64,000 bases of DNA, from assembly GCA_030760725.1 (NCBI GenBank), contig JASWHV010000009.1, positions 95,654,780 to 95,718,779 on the forward strand, read 5' to 3'. Every line of letters begins with the position of its first letter. Position 1 is the first letter of the stretch. The translations under genes and the position numbers were made by a program. Below are positions 36,431-47,646 of the stretch, in pieces. The notes under the pieces are model-generated. The model saw nothing but the letters and a program-made list of their open reading frames with translations, was not told the origin of the DNA and did not search any database. Origin of the DNA: Neostapfia colusana. Its lineage: Eukaryota; Streptophyta; Magnoliopsida; Poales; Poaceae.

Positions 36431-36648
36431 GCTTCTAGAAAAATTTTAGAGATAAAGCTTCTAGAAGAATTTTAGAGATAAAGCTTCTAGAAGAATCTTG
36501 GGCATAAAGCTTCTAGAAGAATCTTGAAGGTAAAGCTTCTATAAGAATATTGGAGATAAAACTTCTAGAAGAATCTTGGAGATAAACCTTAGAGATAAAG
36601 CTTCTAGAAGAATCTTGAAGATATACCTTAGAGATAAAGCTTCTAGAT
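36431..36648 (+). repeat. 26-bp tandem array with heat-shock-element-like cores (second copy)
   Basis: TTCTAGAA occurs at about 36432, 36459, 36484, 36510, 36563 and 36602, plus two degenerate copies near 36537 and 36641. Spacing is mostly near 26 bp. The array lies about 160 bp upstream of the TATA box at 36808, a position suited to promoter control. Confidence 0.75.
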
Positions 36649-36807
36649 AACATTAGAGATAGAGCTTAGAGATAAAGTTTTGGAGATAAAACACCCTGTT
36701 GACTGCACCTCCTGAGGATAGAGTCTTTTTCCTCCTCCAAACTGAGTAGGAGATTGCATCTCTTAGAGATAGAGTCCTTCTCCTCCTCCAAACTGAGTAG
36801 GACCTCT

Positions 36808-36814
36808 TATAAAT
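36808..36814 (+). promoter_or_regulatory. TATA box of LTR H
   Basis: TATAAAT within CTCTTATAAATACAGCC. It lies downstream of the HSE-like array and two CT-rich boxes, and before a GC-rich stretch with a donor-like site. It is a plausible LTR promoter. Confidence 0.6.
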
Positions 36815-37414
36815 ACAGCCTTCCCTGGCCGCCACCCCTGCCAAAATAAGCCTGTCGCCCCCTGCTGCCAAGCCCTGGTCACCACCTCTTTGCTGCTGCC
36901 TTGGCCGCCGTTGAATCTCTTCCCCGCCTCACTGTCGCCGGAGAAGAAGACCCCTCCTGCCAAGCCCTGGCCGCAGCCCTATTCTTCTCCAAAGTAAAAC
37001 TCCAGTTGCTGCCATTGCAAGGAAAAAGTCCAACTGCAAGGAGGAGAGGAGAAAGAAGAGAGGTAGATCCCCGTCACCCTCTTACCACATTGCTGCTGTT
37101 GCTACGCACCCGTTTTCTCCACCCCATGCGAGCAGGAATTTCTGCACGTGGGTAGATCGCGTTCCGGGTATGTTTTGACGTGGAATTGATCTACAACTTG
37201 AGTTAAGATCATAACCACGTCCACACTTAATTCCAGCAGCCTCATTCATCATGAAACACCATGAAAGCCTACTAAAACTTGCAAGAACACGTGCAAATTG
37301 ATTACTATAAGCTGCACTATAGGATTTGCATTCATCTACCTCATTGCATCTTGAGTAAAGTTTGTGCATGATAATTGATTGTTGTGATCTTTGTATGTGT
37401 GTGGTCATGAGTAG

Positions 37415-37498
37415 AAGGATACGCTCAAGAGGTCGTCTACGAGGAACTACAGAACCAAGACTTCGAGACGCTTGAGCAACATGAACCGCGGGAGCAAG
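37415..37498 (+). CDS. Middle exon of the LTR small ORF in LTR H
   Basis: An 84-nt open acidic frame (27 codons plus phase-1 ends) lies between an acceptor-like ATGAGTAG and a donor GCAAGT. Together with the preceding AAG this is the textbook GC-AG donor consensus. The position in the LTR and the final GAGCAAG match A, B, D and G, but the residues differ greatly apart from being Glu/Gln rich. The last exon is lost by truncation, and no upstream ATG in frame was found. It is therefore a weaker member of the series. Confidence 0.35.
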
Positions 37499-37740
37499 GC
37501 AAGTGCCCCTTGACCATATTGAACCAGAGTTTTTGAAACTGTTTCCTTTTAAAAACTGCATGCTCGTGTCAAGTTGATGGGAAACCCTTTAGTAGGAGTT
37601 GACAAGCTTTGTTAGCCCGAACCAAGTAAATCCCTTTGTTCATCGTGTTCATCAGCCTCAATCAATCTAGGGACGTTAGCCCCTCCAAACAACAACTCCG
37701 AGGACTGCTCCAGTAGCGGTACCGGAGGAAGTGTCGTATT

Positions 37741-37976
37741 GAACACTTTGACAGTAGTTTCTCGTAGTTTCTTTGGTTGAGATCAAGTTGCAAGCTTTTC
37801 TAGTCGAGGATATATAAAGGCAGCCATCTATCGAGATGAAACACAAAGCAAATTCCCGATCAAACTTTCATATTTTACTTTTTCGTAGTTTCTTAGGTAG
37901 TTCGTAGTTATTTGATACATTTTCGAGTGAAGTATCCGATATTCTCCACGAAAGTGAGAACCTACACTGTTTTACC
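37741..37976 (+). mobile_element. Unassigned LTR-like fragment with TATA motif
   Basis: This AT-rich sequence has TATATAAAGG at 37811-37820 and repeated TTTCGTAGTTTCTT-like phrases. It lies between LTR H and the reverse copia fragment. It resembles a copia LTR or leader piece, but I cannot assign it. Confidence 0.3.
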
Positions 37977-39193
37977 TCAGAAACCACATGTTTCATCTGT
38001 GTTTCGGTGATTACCACCGAGACACACCAACACCCTCAAGCCTTCATTACCTACATCATCTAAATTTTCTTTCTGACCTTGAGAATCGTTAGTCTCACCA
38101 AATTCTACATCACTAGTTTCTTCAACTATGCCCAAACTTTGATTATAAACACGATATGCTTTGCTATTAGAGGAATCGCCAAGTAAGAAACCTTCATCAC
38201 ATTTACTTTGAAATTTTGACAAGCGTGTACCTTTTCATAGAATGTAGCATTTGCACCCAAATACATAAAAATATGAGATGTTTTGCTTCCTTCCAATAAG
38301 AAGCTCATATGGAGTTTTCTTCAATAGCCGGTGACAGTATAATCTATTTGATGCATGGCTTGCGGTGTTAATTGCTTCGGCCCAAAAACTGTCAGAACAT
38401 TATATTCCGAAAGCATCGATCATGCCATATCAATAAGAGTTTGGTTTTTTTTTCTACCACTCCATTTTGCGCCAGAGTATATTTTTCCAAAAATCATGCT
38501 TGACACCCTTTTCATCACAATAATCTTCAGTCTTAGAATTCTTGAATTCGGTGCCATTGTAACTTCTAATTCTTTTCACATTAAATTCAAATTCATTTGG
38601 CCCTCTGGAAAGCTATTGAACACATTAAATATGTTCGATTTGTCATGCAAGAAGAAAACCCATGCATATCGTGAATAATCATCAACAATAACGAGACAAT
38701 AACTATTTCTACCAATGCTTCTATATGTTGTGGGGCTGAATAAATCCATATGTAATAATTCCAAAGGTCTTGTGGTCGACATGACACTTTTGGTCGGATG
38801 AGTACTTCCAACTTGTTTTCCGGCTTGACAAGCACTACATAATTTGTTATTTTCAAATATCACATCATCATTCAGACCAATAACCAAGCCATGCTTCATC
38901 AATCGCTTGAGTTGCTTCATCTCTACATGGGCATGTCTTCTATGACAAAGCCACCCCTTAGATAATTTTGTAAACAAATATGTACTCAGGCTTGCATTAT
39001 TTGATGAAAAATCAACAAGGTAAAGATTGCAATGGCGAACGCCTTTGAAAATCAGCTTATCAATTTTAATGCTAGTAATGACCACCGATTTAGAAGAAAA
39101 TGTGCATGTAAGATCAAGATCACATAATTGAGCAACAGAAGTAAATTAAAACTTAGATATTCAACTAGTAAGACATTTGACATGGATAGATCA
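37977..39193 (-). pseudogene. Ty1/copia pol fragment (integrase region), reverse strand
   Basis: Reading right to left, the frames at 39085-38576 and 38222-37977 match the copia GAG-pre-integrase and integrase region. A pre-integrase part (VEMKQLKRLMKHGLV) leads to the zinc-binding CSACQAGK and the start of the catalytic core with LHMDLFSP and VIVDDYSRYAWVFF. After a degraded gap the C-terminal DEGFLLG and SKAYRVYN motifs follow. Protease, RT, RNase H and gag are absent, and the frame is broken several times. It belongs to a different copia lineage from element S. It ends exactly where LTR D begins. Confidence 0.8.
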
Positions 39194-41699
39194 TGTAAAA
39201 TCCCCAAAAAGTGGTAGCAAGAATTTTCGGCTCATGTACACTTAGGAAAAATGAGGGGAATTAAAACTTTGAACTATAACGGTGTAAGTTCAAAGTGAGG
39301 ATCCAAACTTCCCAAAACTTCCAAACATGGAGATCTAAATTCATAACTTGGGTCTTCATATTTCAAATATTCAACCTTCCAAATTTCAGCTCATTTGGAG
39401 GAGTTTCAATTTTTTTTGGGATTAAAAGGAGAAACCCTCTAATCTGATTTTCAAATTCAGTTTCAAATTCCAATTTCCTCAATTTGCAAATTGGGTTCCA
39501 CAAATGAGTTCTCCACATTTGAATTAGCAGCCATGCCAAAAATCAGAAACTTTGGAGTGGGTTTGCTATTTAAATTTAGGGTGACACAAAAAACCCTTAG
39601 AATTCAAATTTGAATTTGGAACTTGAACCAAACTTGATCAAATGCAGCATTGAATTCAAAATTCTAAGTCTACATATTTAATTTGGCTTCCATGCAAATA
39701 TCTAGAATTTTTGGACAAAAGTTGGTGGCAGAAATAGAAGATCAGAATTATTAAGAGGGTAAAAAGAGAGAATGACATGTGGGGTCAGCTGGTCAGTGTC
39801 CACCGAGCCGAAGTCGGTTTTCCCGGGTTCCTCCGCAGCCGCCACGGCGATGCCGAGCGCTACGGAAACGCCTTGGCTTGGCGCCGAAGTCACCGATTCG
39901 CTGGTGTGGTCGCAGCTAAGGCGAGAGACACGGCTGCTCGTGCGTATCCCCTCCCTCAGTGAAGAGAACGCGTATGCCTTCTCTGTTTTCGCTGCCGAAT
40001 GCGAACTCGCCGTTTCCTCTGCTCTCGCGGCTTTAGCCCGGGGTTTCTTCGGTTGAGCAAGGTCACCTGCGGTGCGGGGTGCCACTGTCCAAGCTAGGGG
40101 CAGCTGCGGTTCCTCTCCAGCTGCGATCGCAGACCGTTTGCTCCGAGCTACCGAAAGAACGGCCGACCGTTTACCCCATAATTCGTCGCCAAGGTGAAAT
40201 CACAGTCTAATTGCTTTGGCCCGATGCTTCTACACGACCTAGCGCAGCTCCTCGACGAAGAACCATCGGAACTGTAGAGAAATGAAGCTGTAGGCTGAGT
40301 TTTTCCGGCCGCCGAAGCACAACCCTAGCTGCACCGTCAAGCTACACTTTGCACGAGTTTTCACCCATCTTTGGATGCAAAAATGTGTTCCTCACGTCAC
40401 CCTGGTGCTTGTGGTGATCTCCTCAACCGGGATACTCGTCTCCGATGCGAGAATGATGGCGCCGGGGTGGGGTTTGCCGCTGCCGCCGTCGGGGAGGTAT
40501 TCCCGGCCATTTAGCGCCGCCACCGAGCTCACCAGCGTGTTCCTCGTCGGGTTTTGCGCACAGGCGGTGAGATTTGGGCCCTCTTGGGCACTGGGCAACC
40601 GTTCCAGCGAGTTACCGCCGTTGCTCCGGCGAGGGGGCCGCCCGGGCGTGAGGAAGACGACGGTGGGGGCCTGTCCCACCTGTCAGTGGCACGGTTTAGG
40701 AGCGGGATCGGGGTGCGGCTCAGGATCGGCTGTGGCTGTGCAGGTTAACTCCGTAGCCCCCGGTGTTGCCGCAATTTCACAGGACCGGTTTAAAACAGCG
40801 GGCCCGGTCACAATTATTTGAAGTTTCTATTAGGCAAATAATTCCAGAAATTAGCTGATCTTTACAAGCCCATAACTTTGTGTAGAAAATTCCAAAAAGG
40901 GTGAGACCAATTTTGTTGGAATCCTCATGAGGATTACTTCACAGAGGAACAAATTGCTTGCTATGAAAATGCCCAGGAATTTCTGTAGAATTGTTTTAAT
41001 GAATCCTTTAGAGATTTATTACAGGAGCAATTCTTTATGAAACATTCCCAAATTTGGGCAGCTAATCCTTTTCATAGTTACTGATCTCCAGTAAAAATTT
41101 GGGGTTCATTGGAGTTCATTTGCTAGGCCAAATTGCCTCCCAAAGTTCAGCCTTTATTTGGAAATTCAAATTCAAACAGAAACTTTTTCAGAACTCCTAT
41201 CCAACTCCAAAAATTCATATCTCTCTGTTGGTAGCTCCAAAAATGGTGAAACCAATTTTGTTAGAACCATGGAGACTTACCCTAATCAGATATTACACTG
41301 TTAGCTATGTCAAAGCTCCTAATTTGGGATTAAAATTCAGAGAATCCTTGTACTTGTAGGAATTTTGAAGACTACATTGTGCAATGACATTTCTCCAAAT
41401 TTTGCTCAGATCATCCTTAGAGGGTCTAGTCTTCACTGTAAAATCCCAAAGCCAGTTAAGGATCCTAAATAGCAGTAGCTATGAATAGAAGTTTACTTCT
41501 TATAAGTCATTAATACTTACACATATATTTTGTTATATTTCATTTAGTAACAGAAGTTGAGGACGCACCGGAGCCCTTGGACGTCCTGCCACCCGATGCT
41601 AACTTCTCCTCTGACTCGCAACCAGGCAAGCCCCGGTTTGCATTTAAGTACTTTTGCAAATTCTTTATTTGTATCACTTATGTCTATAGTGAATGCTTG
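39194..41699 (+). repeat. LTR D, first part (interrupted by element S)
   Basis: Begins TGTAAAATCCCC at 39194, directly after the copia fragment. It is AT-rich to about 39770, GC-rich to about 40800, then AT-rich. It has the same general plan as the A-type LTR, with little nucleotide identity except short landmarks such as GGCAAGCCCCGGTTTGCAT at 41625-41643. The last five bases GCTTG (41695-41699) are the target-site duplication of element S. Confidence 0.75.
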
Positions 41700-41774
41700 T
41701 GTGAGACCTATGTGTGCTGAATACATTGGCTTTGACGATAAAAGTTTTCAATACTACCAAAACACCTTTTTAAC

Positions 41775-42050
41775 AAGGTCCGACTCTAGGTCCGAGCTCC
41801 TGCAAGGTCCGACGATAGGTCCGACTTGTTTTGGGTAGCTCCGGCAAGGTCCGACGTAAGGTCCGACTTGCTTTGTCTAGATCTGACTTATTTTGGCTAG
41901 GTCCGACTTGTTTTTGCTAGCTCCGGTGCTAGGTCCGACTAGCTTTGGTAAGTTCCGTGCTAGGTCTGACTAAGCTTTTTAAGCTCTGGCGCTGGGTCCG
42001 ACTAGCTTTAGTAAGCTCCGGTTCAAGGTCCGGTTAGTTTGGTAAGGTTC
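41775..42050 (+). repeat. GGTCCGA motif cluster in the S LTR
   Basis: Nine exact GGTCCGA motifs plus degenerate ones (GATCTGA, GGTCTGA, GGTCCGG) occur in about 275 bp, alternating with AGCTCCGG or TAGCTTTGGTAAG phrases. The 3' LTR repeats the cluster at about 50110-50385. The spacing is irregular, so it is more like a multi-site regulatory block than a simple satellite. Confidence 0.7.
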
Positions 42051-42834
42051 GGAGCTTGATTGCAATGGTTCTGCTTTTAACTTGCAATGTTTCGAACTTG
42101 CTTTACTCTTATGGAAAGTTTGCATAGTATTATTTTACTAAGTTTTTGGTGTGTTTTGGTGCTTATGGCTGATATCATTTTGCTATGGTTTACAACGTGC
42201 TTATGTGAGGTGCTCACGTAAGATGTTGTAGTTTCGGAACTAACGAGAGTCAAGTCGAGGACTTGTGCTCGGAAGTATTGGTTGTTTATTCATGTGCAGG
42301 TGTTGCTTTAGTTCAAGACATGGCTGGTGACAGGATCCATTGAACTAGTCTTAGGGAGAAGATGAGGTTTAACAACCAAGTTCGGGAGGAATTGTGGTTG
42401 AGTTGATGGGGAGGTTGAGCAGTATGTTTGAATCAAGAATAATGCATATGAAGGTATCTTGGAAGTCGTTGGAAGATGTTTGCACGTGTGCAATGAGTGC
42501 ATGGACATGGCTGCAAGGTTCCAAGGCGTGATGAAGAGATATGGAAGTGGAGATATGGTTGAAAAGGTTCAACCGGCTGGATTTTGCGCTCAGGCTGCGG
42601 CTGAGGCGGTTATGGTTTGTTTATGGAAAGTTCGAGTTGGTTATAACAGGATTTCGTGTTAGGCATGAAGTAGAGTTGTTTTAGGAATGTTTGGGACGTT
42701 CCTAAGGTGTTTGGAAGTCTTAAGATTGCTTCTATTTGTGTATAGAAGAGTCTTGATCAGTATTGGAAAGTTACAGTTTGAATCCAAGTAGGAGTAGGAG
42801 TCCTAGTTTGAATTGGATTGGTCATAGAGCTGGT

Positions 42835-42842
42835 TATATAAG
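42835..42842 (+). promoter_or_regulatory. TATA box of the S LTR
   Basis: TATATAAG within GGTTATATAAGCAAGGG. It is conserved in the 3' LTR at 51173-51180, and lies about 65 bp upstream of the AATAAA-containing stretch. Confidence 0.65.
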
Positions 42843-43511
42843 CAAGGGAGGCCAAGGCTCGTGGAGAGCACGACTTTGGGGCTGTTCCTCTCGTGTTTTG
42901 ATAAATAAAATTCGTATTCTAAACGAACTTTTGTGCCTTGTTCGTCCGACTTGTTTCAGACAAGTTTTTCTCGTCGAGTTTCTGTTCAGCACTACCTTGC
43001 TTCGGTGGTTTTATCATAACTCGAGTTTTACAGATCCAATTGATGTGATTCTTCTTGGGTTGTCTTCAAAACTTGATTATCTATCATCTGTGAAAATTTC
43101 GCGGTCATTGAATTTGTGTTTCTGATCTACACGAGTTTCTTTGCAGTATTCCAGAACTGTTTTTCTCACGTAGGACAGATTGACCTTTGTTCGATCTTTC
43201 GATCGTAACTTGAGTTTCTCTGAACGGATTTTCATGATTCTGGTTATGAAGTCTTCGTGACTTGATTCAACTTGATTCTATACAATCTATACTAGTTTTT
43301 TCACAGTTGAACACGTTTAGATTAGTTGCACACATGGTTTTTTTAACAGATCGGTTTTTTGCTGAGGGGTGTTTTGTTGCTTCCGCTGAAAAGTTTTTAT
43401 CTACCATTCACCCCCCTCTGGTAGCTTTACACGTGTACTTCGATCCTACAATTGGAATCAGAGCAAGGTTGCTCTAATCTTTGTGATTTGCACGTGTTTC
43501 AACTAATCATC

Positions 43512-45230
43512 ATGGAGAAATACTCCACCAAACCTTGTGTGTTTAGTGGTATTGATTTCTGATTTGGAAGGCACGCATGGAAGCTTTCATCCAGGCGCAA
43601 GGCTTTGCAATATGGGAAAAGGTGTACAAGACTTACGATGTGCCTTTAAACTTTCAAGTCATGGCTACAAACATGAGAGATGTCGACAACAACAACAAGG
43701 CTCGGAACTTGATCATAGAAGGACTAACTCAGAGCGACTTCTACCGTGTTGCACACCTCCGATCGGCGTACGATGTGTGGAGAGCACTTTGTGACTACCA
43801 CGAAGGATCCAACACGATCAAGGAGGTTAGACAGGTTATGTTCAAGAATGAATACATGCGCTTTGAGATGCAACCCGGTGAGTCCATTGATGACCTCTTT
43901 GCTCGCTTTAATAAAATTCTCAGCAACTTGCGTAGCGTCAATGTTAATTTTTCAGATGCTAAAAATGCTAGGCAATTACTAAGTGCATTATACATGTCAA
44001 TTTGGGAGATGAAAGTAACATCCACACGTGAATCCACTGTCATGAGTACTCTTACATTAGATGTGCTTTATTCTAAGCTAAAAACTCATGAAATTGACAT
44101 TATATCATGTAAGAACCCAAATAAGACTATTGCATTTGTCTCACAATGTGATATGCCTAGCTCCATCCAATCATCTAGCAATACACTTGCTTTGCTGTCT
44201 TCACTAACCTGGAACAGATTGAAGAGTTTCCAGAGGAGGAGCTAGTACTTCTTTCTACTAGGTTCTCAAAAGCATTGCAAAATGTGAGAACTAGAAGGAG
44301 AGGAAGCTCCGGACCTCAACGATGCTTTGAATGTGGTAAGACAGGACACTTTTGTACAGATTGCCCTAACCTTTCAGGTCCTTCTAACCGTGATGAACAG
44401 CAGAATAAAGTCAAGTCCTCTTTTGGCAACACCAACAAGAAAAAGAAGGGTTTTACAGGACGCAAACTGATAAACAGTTTCATCACCGCACTTCAAGAAC
44501 TAGGCTCGAGTGATGTAGGCATTGGAAGTGATGAAGATGAAGATGAAGATGATCTGGCAAACTTGTGCTTCATGGCGGGCAAATCAAAATCAAGTATGGA
44601 GGATGCAGAACACAACAGTGACAACGAAGAGGTATGTCCTACTTGCGAAGAAATGTGTGATGCTATTTCTTGTGCCACTATTATTGTTAAGAAAAAGGAC
44701 AAAAATCTTAGGGATAATGCTGTTAAAATTGAGTCACTAGAATCTGAAGTTAATCGTTTAAAATCCTTGATTCCTACTGATGATTCTTGTTCCTCATGTG
44801 ATTTAATATATGAACAAATGTCCTCTCTAAGAAGTGCACACACCTCCACACTTGATAAACTTGAACTTGAAATCGAAAAGAACAAAAAGCTTGCTGCACT
44901 TAATGATAAAAACTTGAAACATGCTTGTTGTTCTACAATTGATTTGCATTGTTCTACTTGCGATGATTTTGATAAGAAACTACAAGATGCTATGAAAGAA
45001 ATTTCTATATTGAACAATGCTTTACGTTCTCATGAAGTTAAATATTGTTCCAATTGCAAACTAAAAGGAAACATTTCATGTGAAAATTGTCTTGATCTAT
45101 CAAATAAACTTGATAACATGCATAGGACATTAGATCGGTTTTGTAAAGGGAATAAGAACCTAAACTTGCTGCTGAATTCTTCCAAGTCTTGCAATGATAA
45201 ACTGGTTTAGGTTTTGATTCACATGCTCAT
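43512..45230 (+). pseudogene. gag: gag of element S, frameshifted
   Basis: The start ATG at 43512 opens a frame that shifts by one base near 43558, before the capsid region read from 43577. The capsid domain (EAFIQAQGFAIWEKV, LIIEGLTQSDFYRV) continues to 44245, where the frame shifts again. It is followed by a CCHC zinc knuckle CFECGKTGHFCTDC near 44314-44355. A long acidic, Cys-rich and coiled-coil-like extension runs to 45210 (repeated C-x2-C pairs such as CPTCEEMC and CENCLDL). A further shift lies near 45205. The long extension after the knuckle is typical of Sirevirus gag. Confidence 0.8.
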
Positions 45231-47646
45231 GCTAAGGAACATCCACCTAAAATTGTAAAATCATTAGGAAGTGGTTTAATTCAAACAGTTCCTAAACAAA
45301 AAGAAGTGATTTTTAAATCTGCAGGAGTGTTTTCACATTCGGGTTCAAATAAGTATACTGCATGCTCATCTAGATATGAACACAAAGTTAAATTTCATTG
45401 TACCTATTGTGTAGAGATGGTCATGTCATAGATTTTTGTTATAGACTAGCTAAACAACATAAAAAGGAAAGAATGCAAGCTAGATCTTATAACTCTCATG
45501 CAGAATTTGCGGCACATACTAAACCAAATGTCAGGAACATGCAACCTGCTGTTATGAGTCAGAAATATTCAAAGTTTACCTCCGGAGCTTCAGTTTTTGC
45601 CTCCGGAGCTTCAGTTTTTGCCACCGAACCTTCTGTTTTTGCCTCTGGAGCTACTGATTTTCGTGCTACACAAGTAACACCTCATAGGTCAGTAGTAAGA
45701 ACAAAAAATCTCAAACTTTGACTCATAAACCTGTTGTTTTATCTCAGCTTTCGCATGTTATTCCGGCTGGACATCATGTGACTCAGTACTGGATTCCTAA
45801 ATGCCTTTTAACTAACCCCAGTATTGAGTCATTGATGTATTGTGCTTCTATGTAGGTTACACGCTTGAGGAAGGAGAACATTTGGATTGTTGATTCAGGT
45901 TGCTCATGCTACATGACCGGTAATAAAGAATGGTTCTACCCTCTCTCTTTTGTGTCACGCGTAGAGAATGTTTCTTTTGCCGATAATTCTTCAGCTGCTA
46001 TAATTGCTAAGGCTTCGGTTAGAGTAAATGATCACTACACTTTGAAGGATGTGGCACTTGTCAAAAATTTGAAATACAACTTGCTTTCTGTTTCACAATT
46101 GCTAGATGAAAATCTGGAAATTATTTTCAATAAAAACTACTGCAAAGTTGTAGGTTCAAATAGTGGGCTCATTTTTAACATGTCTCGGTTTGGAAGAGTT
46201 TTTAAAGCTGATTTTGATATGTATTCCTCTAAGCATAGATGTCTAGTTGCAAATGATTACAAAGATTTATATTTTTGACATCGTAGACTTGGTCACGTAG
46301 GCTTTGATCATCTCACGCGTGTTAGTGCTCTTGATCGCATACGTGGGCTGCCTAAGCTTAAAGGGGACAAAGAAATTGTGTGCTCTTCTTGTAGACATGC
46401 TAAGATGGTTGCAGGTTCACATGCTCCTCTCACAATGACCATGACAACTGAATCGGGTCAACTTTTACACCTTGACACCGTAGGACCTTCACGTGTTCAA
46501 TCCTTCGGAGGTAAATGGTATGTTCTTGTGATTGTTGATGACTATCCTAGATACTCTTAGGTTTACTTTATGGCATCTAAGAATGAAGATTTTAGTCACT
46601 TTAGAACTTTATTTCTTAGATTATCAATTGATCACCCAGGATCTTTAAGAGCAATTCGAAGTGGTAATGGAACCGAATTTAAAAATAAATCGTTTGATCA
46701 CTTTTGTGCTGAAAATGCAATAGATCATCAATTTTCTTCACCATATGTACCTCAACAAAACGGTGTTGTAGAGAGAAATAACAGAACCTTAGTTGAGATG
46801 GCTAGGACTATGCTTGATGAATATCAAACTCCTAGGATATTTTGGGCTGATGCAATTGCAACCGCTTGTTATGTCTCAAATCGTATTTTCTTGCGTGCTA
46901 AGCTAGGTAAAACACCATATGAGCTCAGGTTTGGACATAGGCCTAGTGTCACACACTTTAGGGTCTTTGGTTGCAAATTCTTTGTTAAGAAACATGGTAA
47001 TCTTGATAAATTTGAAGCTAGATCTGTTGATGGCATGTTTCTTGGTTATCCATCTCATACTAGAGGCTACCACGTGCTTTTACTTGATACTAACAAAAAT
47101 GTGGAGACTTGTGAGGTTTCTTTTGATGAAGCTAGCCCAGGTACTAGTTCAAATATTGCAGGTCCGGATCCATATCCGCAGGGGGAGAGTATTTTCGTTG
47201 AAGAAGAGGAAGAAGTGGTGCTGCTGCCCAAAAATTCAGTAGCTAATGACATTGTTCCAGCTCCTGATCTTGATTCACAGCCAGCACCGAAGACCACCAT
47301 TACTGGTCCAGATCCTCCTCACGTCACAAGCTCATCTATTTGTGATGAACAAGAAGAAGAAGAAGCTTATGAAGTGTCCACTCCCCTCCGGATTCTTAAA
47401 AGTCATCCTCCACAACAAATTATTGGAAGCTTGCATGAACGAGTTACAAGATCCAGGTTTCTCGACCCATATTCTCATGCTCATTCTGCTTTTATTGCTT
47501 CTTTTGAACCCAAAGATATTGCGTACGCACTCACTAATGAATCTTGGATTATTGCCATGCAAGAAGAGTTAGAAAATTTAGAAAGAAATAATGTTTGGAA
47601 ACTTGTACCTCCACCTCAAGGTCACACTTTAATTGGAACTAAATAG
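45231..47646 (+). pseudogene. pol: pol of element S, first half: second knuckle, protease, integrase
   Basis: A second Cys/His motif lies near 45400-45440, split by a frameshift. A Ser/Ala/Phe repeat (VFASGA) occurs near 45590-45650. The protease active site is WIVDSGCSCYMTG near 45883. The pre-integrase HRRLGHVGFDHL follows a Trp-to-TGA change at 46276-46278. The integrase core has HLDTVGP and PQQNGVVER but reads SGNGTEF, with Gly (GGT 46663-46665) at the position of the second catalytic Asp. Trp-to-TAG changes at 46558-46560 and 47644-47646 interrupt the frame. Integration activity should therefore be lost. Confidence 0.87.

Larger units (their letters stand above)
36286..37740 (+). repeat. 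Internal tail, PPT and LTR H
   Basis: An internal tail and PPT (TTAAAGGGGGTAGGTT) precede an LTR starting TGTAACACCC at 36323. It holds the second HSE-like array, a duplicated CT-rich box (CTCCTCCAAACTGAGTAGG near 36733 and 36784), a TATA box at 36808, a GC-rich segment and a donor-like CCGG/GTATGT (GT 37168-37169). Its tail is recognisable to about 37740, where a different sequence begins. The true LTR end is missing. Confidence 0.7.
41700..43450 (+). repeat. 5' LTR of element S
   Basis: Contains a dense GGTCCGA motif cluster (41775-42050), a TATA box TATATAAG at 42835-42842 and a poly(A)-type AATAAA near 42904. The PBS TGGAATCAGAGC (43453-43464, one mismatch to the initiator tRNA-Met complement) follows two bases after the LTR. 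Confidence 0.93.

Noticed and set aside
39772..40821. GC-rich frames in LTR D (up to 148 codons) as a host gene.
   Set aside because: They lie inside an LTR with the same GC-rich plan as A and B, and no recognisable domain or consistent frame was found.
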